A stretch of DNA of 35,382 bases, taken from positions 1 to 35,382 of the forward strand of contig JAFQBN010000020.1 of assembly GCA_017416685.1 (NCBI GenBank), in the 5' to 3' direction. This DNA comes from Oscillospiraceae bacterium. Its GTDB lineage: Bacteria > Bacillota > Clostridia > Oscillospirales > Oscillospiraceae. The notes beneath the pieces are model-generated. The model had not been told where the DNA came from, made no database searches, and worked only from the letters and a program-made list of their open reading frames with translations. Positions 10,190 to 18,411 of this stretch are shown here, piece by piece (position 1 is the stretch's first letter; each line of letters starts with the position of its first letter). The position numbers and the translations under genes were made by a program.

Positions 10190-11256
10190 GCCTCAGCACC
10201 TCCTTCCTTGGCCTTCTTGCCGCTTTTAATACGGTCCAGCACGGACTCGAAGAAATTCTTGATGGTGGGGTTGTTGGTGATCAGCATCACCAGGATCAGC
10301 ACGATGGCGTAGACCAGCATACGGTAGTCGGCAAACTCACGCAGCATCTCGGGCAGCACGGTCAGGGCTGCGGCGGCGATGATGGAACCCCACATACGGC
10401 CCAGACCACCCAGAACCACGAACACCAGGATCAGGATAGAGGTGTTGAAATCAAACTTGCTGGGTACGATGGTGTTCTGTCCCTGAGCAAACAGGGCGCC
10501 GGCGGCACCGGCCAGGGCAGCGGAGGTAACGAAGGCCATCATCTTGTACTTGGTCACGTTGATGCCCACGCTTTCGGCGGCGATGCGGTTATCGCGCAGA
10601 GCCATGATGGCGCGGCCGGAGCGGCTGCCCACCAGGTTGAAAATAACCACCAGAGCGATCATCACCAGCACGAAGCCGGCCACAAAGGTAGAGGTCTTCT
10701 GGATACCGGGGATGCCCATGGGGCCGTTGAGGATCATGCGGCCGCCGGCCTCCAGCTTCAGGGTATTCTGAACGAAGCTGGCGTGCAGACCGTCCACATC
10801 CATGCCGATATACATGTTGTTGATCAGGGACTTGATGATCTCACCGAAGGCCAGGGTCACGATGGCCAGATAGTCACCATTCAGACGCAGAACGGGGATG
10901 CCGATCAGCACACCGGCGATGGCGGCAAAAATGGCGGCAATGATCATGGAAACGGCCAGACGCAGACCGGCATCTGGGATAGATGCGGCCAGCGCCACAT
11001 TGGATACCGCACCGGCAAAGGAGCCCACGCTCATAAAACCGGCGTGGCCCAGACTCAGCTCACCCAGAATACCCACTGTCAGGTTCAGGGACAGAGCCAT
11101 GACAACATAGGCGCAGATGGGAACCAGCTGGCCCTTCAGCGTGGAGGACAGCATGCCCTGATTTCCCATGACCTGCAGCACCACAAAGGCGATAATGACC
11201 AGCGCATAGGTCAGGAAATTGATACCGGTGGCTTTGCTCATTCTCAATTTTTTCAT
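10186..11256 (-). CDS. livM: Branched-chain amino acid ABC transporter, permease LivM
   Basis: A 356-residue membrane permease with about 8-10 hydrophobic segments. The family stretch ALSLNLTVGILGELSLGHAGF is followed by the cytoplasmic coupling loop RSGRAIMALRDNRIAAESVGIN, which contacts the ATPases. It pairs with LivH to form the channel. The AAGGTGG site overlaps the livH stop and lies 4 bases before the ATG at 11254-11256. A second ATG 15 bases downstream is possible but has a weaker site. The C-terminus is Lys- and Glu-rich (SGKKAKEGGAEA), which is ordinary for a cytoplasmic tail. Confidence 0.94.
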   Translation of the reverse strand: MKKLRMSKATGINFLTYALVIIAFVVLQVMGNQGMLSSTLKGQLVPICAYVVMALSLNLTVGILGELSLGHAGFMSVGSFAGAVSNVALAASIPDAGLRLAVSMIIAAIFAAIAGVLIGIPVLRLNGDYLAIVTLAFGEIIKSLINNMYIGMDVDGLHASFVQNTLKLEAGGRMILNGPMGIPGIQKTSTFVAGFVLVMIALVVIFNLVGSRSGRAIMALRDNRIAAESVGINVTKYKMMAFVTSAALAGAAGALFAQGQNTIVPSKFDFNTSILILVFVVLGGLGRMWGSIIAAAALTVLPEMLREFADYRMLVYAIVLILVMLITNNPTIKNFFESVLDRIKSGKKAKEGGAEA

Positions 11257-11265
11257 GGTTCCACC

Positions 11266-12144
11266 TTACACTTTCTCGCGGATCTTCTTGCCCAGCAGAC
11301 CGGTGGGTTTCACCAGCAGGACAACGATCAGCACGGCAAACACGATGGCATCGGACAACTGGGTTGAGATGTAGGCCTTGGCCATGATCTCGATCACGCC
11401 CAGCAGCACACCGCCCAGCAGAGCGCCGGGGATGGAGCCGATGCCGCCGAACACGGCGGCGGTAAACGCCTTGATACCGGGCATGGAACCGGTGGTAGGC
11501 ACCAGGTTGGGGTAAGCGGAACACAGCAGCACACCTGCCACCGCCGCCAGAGCAGAGCCAATGGCAAAGGTGATGGAGATGGTGGTGTTGACGTTGATGC
11601 CCATGAGCTGGGCCGCCGCCTTATCCTCGGAGCAGGCACGCATGGCCTTACCCATCTTGGTGTTGCCGGTGAACCAGGTCAGAGCCAGCATGATGACCAC
11701 GCAGGCAATGATCGTCACAACGGTGGTCACGGAGATGGTGATGCCGCCGAAGGAGAAGGGAGTCTTGCCGAAGATAGCGGGGAACATCTTCTGGTTGGTA
11801 CCCCACATCAGCTGGGCGCTGTTCTGCAGGAAATAGCTCATGCCGATGGCGGTGATCAGTACCGCCAGAGAGGGTGCCTGCCGCAGGGGCTTGTAGGCAA
11901 GACGCTCAATCACCATACCCAAAATGGTACATACCAGCATCGCCAGCAGTACGCCCAGGATGGGATGCAGTCCGTAGGAGGCAACCGCGAAGAAGCAGAT
12001 ATACGCGCCCACCATGATGACGTCGCCGTGGGCGAAGTTCAGCATCTTGGCGATACCGTAAACCATGGTATAACCAAGGGCGATGATTGCGTACACACTG
12101 CCCAGGCTGATGCCGTTGATCACGTGGTTCAGGAAGGCCAGCAT
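11266..12144 (-). CDS. livH: Branched-chain amino acid ABC transporter, permease LivH
   Basis: A 292-residue membrane permease. The opening MLAFLNHVINGISLGSVYAI and the following ALGYTMVYGIAKMLNFAHGD are diagnostic of LivH. The coupling loop TKMGKAMRACSEDKAAAQLMGIN contacts the ATPase. About eight transmembrane segments can be seen. The frame is open from an ATG at 12159, but a GAGGTG ribosome site lies 6 bases before the ATG at 12142-12144. The latter gives the usual family N-terminus, so I chose it. The gene is 9 bases ahead of livM and is separated from livK by a hairpin. Confidence 0.94.
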   Translation of the reverse strand: MLAFLNHVINGISLGSVYAIIALGYTMVYGIAKMLNFAHGDVIMVGAYICFFAVASYGLHPILGVLLAMLVCTILGMVIERLAYKPLRQAPSLAVLITAIGMSYFLQNSAQLMWGTNQKMFPAIFGKTPFSFGGITISVTTVVTIIACVVIMLALTWFTGNTKMGKAMRACSEDKAAAQLMGINVNTTISITFAIGSALAAVAGVLLCSAYPNLVPTTGSMPGIKAFTAAVFGGIGSIPGALLGGVLLGVIEIMAKAYISTQLSDAIVFAVLIVVLLVKPTGLLGKKIREKV

Positions 12145-12260
12145 AAAGATACACCTCATTTTCTCTCGTTACGATGGGATTTCCGGACCCATCTGAAGCA
12201 TGCCGCAGTCCGTCGGCAGGCTTCAGACAAGCCCGTTTTCGACATTCTTAAAATAGAAGG

Positions 12261-12290
12261 AAGAGGGCTGCCGTTTCCGGCAGCCCTCTT
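12261..12290 (-). terminator. Hairpin between livK and livH, probable partial terminator
   Basis: A perfect 13-base-pair stem (12261-12273 with 12278-12290) and 4-base loop. On the minus strand it is followed by TTCCTTCTATTTT, a broken U-tract that should terminate only partly. A second imperfect hairpin (CTGAAGC/GCTTCAG outer stem) lies at 12191-12225. Together they could make more binding protein than permease, as is common in binding-protein operons, or protect the livK message from decay. Confidence 0.65.
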
Positions 12291-12326
12291 TGGAAAACTC
12301 CTTCAAAGGGCAGTAATAATTTTCAA

Positions 12327-13535
12327 TTAGTCCATGCTGACGTACTTGCCGTCCTGGATCATCATGCCCTTGGGGGCCTTGGAGACCTCACCGGTGGCGC
12401 TCCAGGTCATGCTGGCGCCGGTCAGGCCGTCAACGGCGAAGTCGGCGGAGGTGAACTGGGCAACCAGAACGTCGCACAGCTGGCTGGCAGTCATGTCGGG
12501 AGTAGCACCGGCCTTCTCCAGAGCGGCAGCGATGGCATACACGGTGTCGTAAGCATCGGCGGCGAACTGGTTGGGAGTCTCGCCGTAAGCGGCCTCATAC
12601 TTGGCAACGAAGTTCTGGGTGGCCTCGTCCTCAGCGTCAGCAGCGAAGGGGGTCAGCAGCATGACGCCCTCAGCCAGAGCGGTGTCGAAGCCCTCAACGG
12701 CCAGGATGCCGTCCATGCCGTCCACGCCGAAGAACTTGGGGGCGTAGCCGATGGCGTCGGCCTGAGTCAGGATCAGGGAGGCGGCATCGTAGTACATGGG
12801 CAGGAAGATCAGGTCAGCACCGGCGTCCTTGGCGGCAGCGATCTGCACGGAGAAGTCGGTCTGGCTGTCAGTGGTGAAGGTGGTGGTGGAAACGATGTTC
12901 AGGTTCAGCTCAGCAGCCTTGGCGGCGAAGCTGTTGTAGATGCCGGTGGAGTACACGTCGTCGTTCTTGTAGATGACGGCGATCTTCTCGCCCAGGTTCT
13001 TATCAACAATGTACTGAGCGGAAGCCAGACCCTGGTTGGGGTCGGTGAAGCAGATCTGGAAGACGTTGCTCTTGCGGGGAATGCTGACGGTGCCGGTCAG
13101 GGGGTCAGCCACACCGCCCAGAACGTCGGTGGAAGAGCCGGAGGGGGTCAGGAAGAAGATGTTGTCGGCATTGGCCTCGGCAGAGGTGGCAACACCGGGG
13201 GCGGAGGTAACGCTGCCCATGAAGATCTGCATCTCCCAGTCCTTCAGGATGTTGTAAGCGTTAACAGCCTTCTCGGCGTCGTGAGCGTCGTCTTCGTAAC
13301 GCAGCTCGAACTGGATGCCGCCCTTGGCGTTGATCTCGTCAACGGCAATCTTGGCAGCGTTGGCAACGGCAGTGCCGTAGATGGCAGCGCCGCCGGTCAG
13401 GGGGCCGGTACCGCCGATTCTGAAGGCGGTGGCAGCGCCGTCACCGCTGGTGGAGGAGGAGGCGGGCTCACCGCAGCCGGCGAGACAGCCCAGGGCCAGC
13501 ACGAGGGCCAGCATGATGCTCAGGAACTTTTTCAT
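12327..13535 (-). CDS. livK: Branched-chain amino acid-binding lipoprotein LivK/LivJ type
   Basis: A 402-residue substrate-binding lipoprotein. The signal peptide runs to the lipobox LAGC, with the lipidated Cys at residue 21, followed by a Ser/Thr-rich linker. The body is a type I periplasmic-binding fold: FRIGGTGPLTGGAAIYGTAV at the start, the LRYEDDAHDAEKAVNAYN motif, and the EAYGETPNQFAADAYDTVYA C-terminal lobe signature. It captures the amino acid outside the membrane and hands it to LivH/LivM. The ribosome site AAAGGAG is well placed. It is first in the operon. Confidence 0.94.
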   Translation of the reverse strand: MKKFLSIMLALVLALGCLAGCGEPASSSTSGDGAATAFRIGGTGPLTGGAAIYGTAVANAAKIAVDEINAKGGIQFELRYEDDAHDAEKAVNAYNILKDWEMQIFMGSVTSAPGVATSAEANADNIFFLTPSGSSTDVLGGVADPLTGTVSIPRKSNVFQICFTDPNQGLASAQYIVDKNLGEKIAVIYKNDDVYSTGIYNSFAAKAAELNLNIVSTTTFTTDSQTDFSVQIAAAKDAGADLIFLPMYYDAASLILTQADAIGYAPKFFGVDGMDGILAVEGFDTALAEGVMLLTPFAADAEDEATQNFVAKYEAAYGETPNQFAADAYDTVYAIAAALEKAGATPDMTASQLCDVLVAQFTSADFAVDGLTGASMTWSATGEVSKAPKGMMIQDGKYVSMD

Positions 13536-13572
13536 TTTGCAGGACTCCTTTTCAAAATAAATTGACTTTTTT

Positions 13573-13600
13573 ATTATACAAAAAACCGACCCAGCTGAAA
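13573..13600 (-). promoter_or_regulatory. Candidate livK promoter overlapping the upstream terminator
   Basis: A perfect TATAAT (13573-13578) lies 16 bases from a weak -35-like TTTCAG (13595-13600). The predicted start is close to the livK ribosome site. The promoter sits inside the terminator stem of the upstream small gene, an unusually tight arrangement. The -35 is poor, so this is tentative. Confidence 0.45.
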
Positions 13601-13611
13601 GTTGAGTCGGT
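13579..13611 (-). terminator. Terminator of the 76-residue small gene
   Basis: On the minus strand an 11-position stem with one U-G pair and one mismatch (13601-13611 with 13585-13595) and a 5-base loop is followed by a run of six T. Confidence 0.8.
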
Positions 13612-13648
13612 TTAACGTATCAAAACGATGCTCTTCTTTCGGGTACAG

Positions 13649-13879
13649 TTATTTTGTTTTCGATACAACCCACAGTCGTACAGCCAGCAATGCAAGGGGC
13701 ACTACGGCCACTACATGAATAATGGGCAAAACAAAAGTGGATACCGCAACAGCAGCACCCACAGACAGCATGACGTATTCAGCCTCAGAAGCGTAAGGCA
13801 TCTGGGCGCAGGAGCAACCGGCGTTCGCAGTGGCGAACGCAGACGTAGTATTCATAAACATGTTGTTCATGTTCTTCAT
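13649..13879 (-). CDS. Small membrane protein of unknown function (76 residues)
   Basis: I do not recognise this protein. The N-terminal 35 residues are polar, rich in Met, Asn, Thr and Ala, and contain a Cys-Ser-Cys pair at 22-24. Residues 36-71 are almost all hydrophobic, broken by Pro52, His55 and Pro61, which would make one long or two short membrane segments. The C-terminus is SKTK. A near-consensus promoter, an AAAGGA ribosome site 9 bases from the ATG and an intrinsic terminator surround it, so this is a genuine monocistronic gene, not a chance ORF. It has no obvious link to the liv or arg genes on either side. A small membrane regulator or a toxic or bacteriocin-like peptide are possibilities without direct support. 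Confidence 0.8.
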   Translation of the reverse strand: MKNMNNMFMNTTSAFATANAGCSCAQMPYASEAEYVMLSVGAAVAVSTFVLPIIHVVAVVPLALLAVRLWVVSKTK

Positions 13880-13918
13880 GACTACCGGTCCTTTCTGCTC
13901 CTTGCTGAAGTTGTATGC

Positions 13919-13947
13919 ATTCTACCACTTCGCTGTGCTAAAGTCAA
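13919..13947 (-). promoter_or_regulatory. Promoter of the 76-residue small gene
   Basis: TTGACT (13942-13947), 17 bases, TAGAAT (13919-13924) on the minus strand, about 40 bases before the ATG. Confidence 0.82.
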
Positions 13948-14020
13948 TCGTCGATACGCACATATTTACACGCTTTAATTGAATAAAATGTAAAAAATGC
14001 ACAATAACCTTGTCTCGTCA

Positions 14021-14055
14021 CAAAATTGGGGGTGACGGTCTGCTCCGTCACCCCC
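14021..14055 (-). terminator. Terminator of the arginine operon
   Basis: A perfect 11-base-pair stem (14045-14055 with 14028-14038), 6-base loop, followed on the minus strand by AATTTTGT. It lies 20 bases past the argF stop. Confidence 0.88.
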
Positions 14056-14074
14056 GATACGATTATAATTATGA

Positions 14075-14995
14075 TCAGTCCTTCTTCATCAGCAGGTACA
14101 TGACCGCCTTCTGGGCATGTAGGCGGTTCTCCGCCTCATCAAAGATCTCCACAGCGTGGTCCTCGAACACCTTGGCGGTGATCTCCTCGCCACGGTGGGC
14201 AGGCAGGCAGTGCTGGACCATGCAGCCGGGGTTGGTGACCGCCATCAGCGCGTCATCCACACAGTACACACCGGCAAAGGCCTTCTCGCGCTCGGCCTTC
14301 TCCCCTTCCTGCCCCATGGAAGCCCACACGTCAGTAAACACCACGTCGGCCCCCACGGCTGCCTGCTTAGGATCGCGGCACAGTTCGAACTTGAACTCGG
14401 GTTCGCTCTTGGCAAACTCCAGCACGGTGGGATCCGGGTCGTAACCCTCAGGACAGGCCACGCTGACGGCCATGCCGCACTTCAGGCCGCCCACAATGAG
14501 GGAGTTGGCCATATTGTTGCCATCGCCGATGTAGCACATCTTCAATCCGGCCAGCTTGGCCTTATGCTCCCGAACGGTCATCAGGTCAGCCAGCACCTGG
14601 CAGGGGTGGCAGAAATCGGTCAGACCGTTGATCACGGGGATGTCGGCGTACTCGGCCAGCTTCTCCACGCCCTCCTGAGAAAAGGTGCGGATCATGATGC
14701 CGTCGCAGTAGCGGGACAGGACCCGGGCGGTATCCTCAATGGGTTCACCACGGCCGATCTGGCTCTCCTTGCCGGACAGGAACAGGGCATGACCGCCCAG
14801 CTGGAACATGCCGGTCTCAAAGGAGACGCGGGTGCGGGTGGAGTTCTTCTCAAAAATCATGGCAAGGGTCTGGCCCTTCAGGTACTCGTGGGGGATACCG
14901 TGCTTCTGGTCGTACTTCAGCTGGTCGGCAACGTCCAGGATCTCGTGGATCTCCTCGCCGGTCAGATCCAGCAGCTTTAGTAAATCTTTCTTCAT
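14075..14995 (-). CDS. argF: Ornithine carbamoyltransferase
   Basis: A 306-residue cytoplasmic enzyme joining ornithine and carbamoyl phosphate to give citrulline. The carbamoyl phosphate loop is NSTRTRVSFE, the second phosphate motif is FCHPCQVLADLMT, and the ornithine-side motif with catalytic Cys is QHCLPAHRGEEI. The open frame extends further upstream, but AAGGAG overlapping the argD stop (TAAGGAG) places the start at the ATG 14993-14995. That gives the normal family length and N-terminus MKKDLLKLLDLTGEEI. It is the last gene of the arginine cluster and ends before a clear terminator. The HPCQ and HCLP motifs favour an anabolic OTC over aspartate carbamoyltransferase. Confidence 0.96.
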   Translation of the reverse strand: MKKDLLKLLDLTGEEIHEILDVADQLKYDQKHGIPHEYLKGQTLAMIFEKNSTRTRVSFETGMFQLGGHALFLSGKESQIGRGEPIEDTARVLSRYCDGIMIRTFSQEGVEKLAEYADIPVINGLTDFCHPCQVLADLMTVREHKAKLAGLKMCYIGDGNNMANSLIVGGLKCGMAVSVACPEGYDPDPTVLEFAKSEPEFKFELCRDPKQAAVGADVVFTDVWASMGQEGEKAEREKAFAGVYCVDDALMAVTNPGCMVQHCLPAHRGEEITAKVFEDHAVEIFDEAENRLHAQKAVMYLLMKKD

Positions 14996-15009
14996 TATTA
15001 TATAACTCC

Positions 15010-16191
15010 TTATTCCGCAAGGGTTGCCTTCATAATGGCCACGCCCTTGTCCATTTCTTCTTTGGTAATGGTCAGAGGGGGCAGCAGGCGCAGACCGGGA
15101 CCGGCAGTCAGGCACAGCAGGCCGTTCTCGATCAGTTTGGCCGCCAGCTCTTTATTCGTCTTGTCGCCCTTGACCTCGATGCCGATCATCAGGCCCATGC
15201 CGCGGGTAGCGCCCAGACAGGGCAGGTTCAGCGCCTCGATCTGCTGCCGCAGGTAGGCACCCTTTTCTGCCACAGCGTCCAGTGTCACGTCGTTCAGCCG
15301 TTCCAGCACGTGGCAGGCCGCGGCGGCAGCCACGGGGTTGCCGCCAAAGGTGGTAGCGTGAGTGCCGGCGGTAAAGACCCCGGCGCACTTCTCATTGGCC
15401 ATGATGCCGCCCATGGGCAGACCGCCCGCAATGCCCTTGGCAAAGGACACCACGTCAGGCTGCACATCGTACTGCTGGAAGGCAAACAGGCTGCCTGTAC
15501 GGCCCACGCCGGTCTGCACCTCGTCCACCAGCAGCAGCCAGTCCCGCTCGGCACACAGGTCAGCGACCTTCTTCACATACGCCTTGTCCAGGGGCAGCAC
15601 GCCGCCTTCGCCCTGAACCAGCTCCATCATCACCGCGCACACATCGTGTCCGGCGACGCTCTCCAGGCTGTCCATATCGTTGGCGTCGGCGTAGCGGAAC
15701 CCCTCGGTAAAGGGGAAGAAATAGTTGTGGAACACATCCTGACCGGTGGCGGCCAGGGTGGTGATGGTGCGGCCGTGGAAGGACTTGTTCAGGGTGATGA
15801 CCGTCCCTCTCCCCTTGCCGTACTTATCGAAGGAATACTTTCGGGCCAGCTTGATCATACCCTCGTTGCTCTCGGCACCGGAGTTGGCAAAGAACACTTT
15901 ATTCATGCCGGTGCGCCGGCACAACTCCCGGGCCAGGCCGATGTAGGGTGCGGAATAAAAGAGATTGGAGATGTGGCCCAGCTTCAGCGACTGCTCGTAA
16001 ATCGCCTTGGCCCACCCCTCGTCACCGTAGCCCAGGCAGTTCACACCGATGCCGGAGGTAAAGTCGATGTACTCCTTGCCCTCCACGTCCCAAAGGGTAG
16101 CTCCCTTGCCGTGGTCAATGGCCACATCAAAGCGGCCGTAGGACTGCATCACATACTCGTGATCTGTGGCTTTCAGCAGTTCAAATTCCAT
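15010..16191 (-). CDS. argD: Acetylornithine aminotransferase
   Basis: A 393-residue PLP-dependent class III aminotransferase that converts N-acetylglutamate semialdehyde to N-acetylornithine with glutamate as donor. Visible marks are the cofactor-binding NSGAESNEGMIKLARKY, the LLLVDEVQTGVGRTG strand with the pyridoxal-contacting Asp, and the Schiff-base Lys in SFAKGIAGGLPMG. The FGGNPVAAAAA stretch follows. The frame is open for another 19 codons upstream. The GGAGGG site and the normal start MEFELLKATDHEYVMQSYGRF select the ATG at 16189-16191, which overlaps the end of argB by 11 bases. The setting settles ArgD over related 4-aminobutyrate or ornithine aminotransferases. Confidence 0.96.
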   Translation of the reverse strand: MEFELLKATDHEYVMQSYGRFDVAIDHGKGATLWDVEGKEYIDFTSGIGVNCLGYGDEGWAKAIYEQSLKLGHISNLFYSAPYIGLARELCRRTGMNKVFFANSGAESNEGMIKLARKYSFDKYGKGRGTVITLNKSFHGRTITTLAATGQDVFHNYFFPFTEGFRYADANDMDSLESVAGHDVCAVMMELVQGEGGVLPLDKAYVKKVADLCAERDWLLLVDEVQTGVGRTGSLFAFQQYDVQPDVVSFAKGIAGGLPMGGIMANEKCAGVFTAGTHATTFGGNPVAAAAACHVLERLNDVTLDAVAEKGAYLRQQIEALNLPCLGATRGMGLMIGIEVKGDKTNKELAAKLIENGLLCLTAGPGLRLLPPLTITKEEMDKGVAIMKATLAE

Positions 16192-17059
16192 GGTTACCCT
16201 CCGTTCCGTGGAGCATAGTGCCGATACCGGCATCGGACAGCAGCTCAATGAGGATGGAATGAGGCACCCGGCCGTCGATAATGACAGCGCTCTTCACGCC
16301 GGAGCGAACAGACTCCACACAGCACTCCATCTTGGGGATCATGCCGCCGGAGATGATGCCGTCGGCCACAAGCTCGGGGACCTGAGAGATATGTACGTCG
16401 GGAATAAGAGTACTCTCATCCTTGGGGTCCCGCAAAAGACCGCGCACATCGGTCAGCAGGATCAGGGTCTCCGCACCCAGCGCAGTGGCCAGCTTGGCGG
16501 CAGCAGTGTCGGCATTGATGTTGTAGGCGCACTCGGCATCCACACCCTGCGCCACGGTAGACACCACAGGGATGTAGCCGTGAGCCAGAGCGGTCTCCAC
16601 CACGCCGGCATTGACCCGGGTGATCTCGCCCACCTGACCGTACTTTTCATCCAGCGCTTTCGCCTCGAACAGCGCACCGTCCATGCCGCACAGGCCCAAA
16701 GCCTTGCCGCCCATACGGTTCATGGTGGCAACAAGGTCTTTGTTCACCTTACCGCACAGCACCTGCTGCACCACGTCCATGGTAGCCTCGTCGGTGTAGC
16801 GCAGGCCATCCACAAACTTGGAGGGGATCTCCAGCCGCTTGAGCATGCCGCTGATCTCCGGGCCGCCGCCGTGGACCATGGCCACACGGATACCGACCAG
16901 AGACAGCAGGATGATGTCGGAGATGACCGCGTGGCGCAGTTCCTCGGACACCATGGCGTTGCCGCCGTATTTGACCACCACGGTCTTGCCGGCGTACTTT
17001 TGAATGTAGGGCAGAGCCTCCGCCAGCACGGTGGCTCTGTCGATTTCGTTGAAGGACAT
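16181..17059 (-). CDS. argB: Acetylglutamate kinase
   Basis: A 292-residue amino acid kinase that phosphorylates N-acetylglutamate. The ATP-side glycine loop is KTVVVKYGGNAM, the second motif MVHGGGPEISGMLKRL, and the substrate region AYNINADTAAAKLATALGAE. The C-terminal Lys motif ISGGMIPKMECCVESVRSG is complete. An N-terminal helix of about 25 residues (SFNEIDRATVLAEALPYIQKY) precedes the fold. Such a helix is found in hexameric, arginine-inhibited ArgB forms, so feedback inhibition is likely but not proven. An AAGGTG site precedes the ATG. A repeat-rich 110-base gap separates it from argJ. Confidence 0.95.
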   Translation of the reverse strand: MSFNEIDRATVLAEALPYIQKYAGKTVVVKYGGNAMVSEELRHAVISDIILLSLVGIRVAMVHGGGPEISGMLKRLEIPSKFVDGLRYTDEATMDVVQQVLCGKVNKDLVATMNRMGGKALGLCGMDGALFEAKALDEKYGQVGEITRVNAGVVETALAHGYIPVVSTVAQGVDAECAYNINADTAAAKLATALGAETLILLTDVRGLLRDPKDESTLIPDVHISQVPELVADGIISGGMIPKMECCVESVRSGVKSAVIIDGRVPHSILIELLSDAGIGTMLHGTEGNHGI

Positions 17060-17096
17060 AGTAAATCACCTTTTCCGTATTCACAAGGTTTTTCAC

Positions 17097-17171
17097 AGAT
17101 AAAAGATAAGAGATATGAGATAAGAGATTGCATCTGCTATCTCTTATCTCTCATCTTATATCTCATATCTC
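17097..17171. repeat. Inverted arrays of a 7-base repeat between argJ and argB
   Basis: The left arm (17097-17128) is built of AGATAAG/AGATATG-type heptamers. The right arm (17139-17171) is ATCTCTT, ATCTCTC, ATCTTAT, ATCTCAT, ATCTCAG. The innermost 12 bases of each arm are perfectly complementary across a 10-base loop. The last heptamer runs into the argJ stop codon. It would form an AU-rich hairpin in the polycistronic message between argJ and argB, without a U-tract. Confidence 0.85.
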
Positions 17172-18399
17172 AGGTACGGTAATCTCCGTTGATTTTCACA
17201 TAGTCGTAAGTCAAATCACAGCCCCAGCACTCGGCGCTGCCGTCGCCCTCGTCGACATTGATGTCGATGACGATCTCGCTCTGGGTCAGGATCTTTTTGG
17301 CCTGCTCTTCGTCAAAGGCCACCGCTGCGCCCTTCTCGCACACCAGAATGTCACCCACGGCGGAACCGAAGCGAATGTCCACATACTCGGGACGGAAGGG
17401 CGCCTTGGAGTAACCCATGGCACAGATCACGCGGCCCCAGTTGGCATCGGCGCCGAACATGGCAGCCTTGACCAGAGAGGAACCCACCACCGCCTTGGCA
17501 AGGCGCTCGGCCGTCTCCTCATTGCGGGCGCCGGACACGGTGCAGGTGATCAGGCGGCTGGCACCCTCGCCGTCGGCGGCGATCTTGCGGGCCAGTTCCG
17601 TACACAGCTCCATCAGCAGGCTGCGGAAGGTCTCGTAATCTTCGTTTTTCCACTCCACCAGTTCGTTGCCCGCCATGCCGTTGGCCAGCACCACGCAGGT
17701 GTCGTTGGTGGAGGTGTCGCCGTCCACGGTGACACGGTTGAAGGTCTTGGTCACCACGTCCCGCAGGGCATCCTCCAGCATCCCGTGGGTGATGGCGCAG
17801 TCGGTGGTGATAAAGCACAGCATGGTACCCATGTTGGGGTGGATCATGCCGGAACCCTTGGCAATACCGCCCACAGTAACCATCTTGCCGCCGATCTTGG
17901 CCTGCAGGGCCACCTCTTTCTTGGCCGTATCGGTGGTCATGATGGCCCGGGCAGCGGCGTCGGAGGCCTCCTTCCCTGCTGCCAGCTTTTCGGCAGCCTT
18001 GGGCAGACCCGCTTCGATGGCGGCGATGTTGATGGTCTGGCCGATGACGCCGGTAGAGCAGACCACAAAGTCGCTCTGCTCCCGACCGGTGACGGCAGCC
18101 GCCGCCTTTGCCATGGCCACGGCGTTCTCATGGCTCATGGGGCAGCAGGCATTGGCATTGCCGCTGTTGGCAACCACGCCCCAGGCCACGCCGTCCTCCA
18201 GATGCTCCATAGTCACATAGACGGGAGCGGCCTTCACCCGGTTGAGGGTGTAGGTGCCGGCGGCGGTACACTCCTTCTCGGACAGGATCAGTGCCAGATC
18301 GTTCTTGTCCAGACTGCTGCCGGCCTTGACACCACAGTGTACACCTGCGGCCTTAAACCCCTTGGCGGCGCAGACGCCGCCGGAAATCTGTTCAAACAT
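17170..18399 (-). CDS. argJ: Bifunctional ornithine acetyltransferase / N-acetylglutamate synthase
   Basis: A 409-residue enzyme that moves the acetyl group from N-acetylornithine to glutamate, closing the acetyl cycle; some members also use acetyl-CoA. The precursor cleaves itself before a conserved Thr. Here the site is MIHPNMGTMLCFITTD with Thr192, and Gly191 replaces the more usual Ala. Other marks are VVANSGNANAC, CSTGVIGQ and the C-terminal WGCDLTYDYVKINGDYRT ending. The GAGGTG site is 5 bases before the ATG at 18397-18399, and argC ends 12 bases upstream. No separate argA is needed if the enzyme is bifunctional, which cannot be decided here. Confidence 0.95.
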   Translation of the reverse strand: MFEQISGGVCAAKGFKAAGVHCGVKAGSSLDKNDLALILSEKECTAAGTYTLNRVKAAPVYVTMEHLEDGVAWGVVANSGNANACCPMSHENAVAMAKAAAAVTGREQSDFVVCSTGVIGQTINIAAIEAGLPKAAEKLAAGKEASDAAARAIMTTDTAKKEVALQAKIGGKMVTVGGIAKGSGMIHPNMGTMLCFITTDCAITHGMLEDALRDVVTKTFNRVTVDGDTSTNDTCVVLANGMAGNELVEWKNEDYETFRSLLMELCTELARKIAADGEGASRLITCTVSGARNEETAERLAKAVVGSSLVKAAMFGADANWGRVICAMGYSKAPFRPEYVDIRFGSAVGDILVCEKGAAVAFDEEQAKKILTQSEIVIDINVDEGDGSAECWGCDLTYDYVKINGDYRT

Positions 18400-18411
18400 A
18401 ATTACACCTCA

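Noticed and set aside
17097-17171. Heptamer arrays as a CRISPR remnant or tRNA-like RNA
   Set aside because: The units are 7 bases with no spacers, and the fold is a single AU-rich hairpin.
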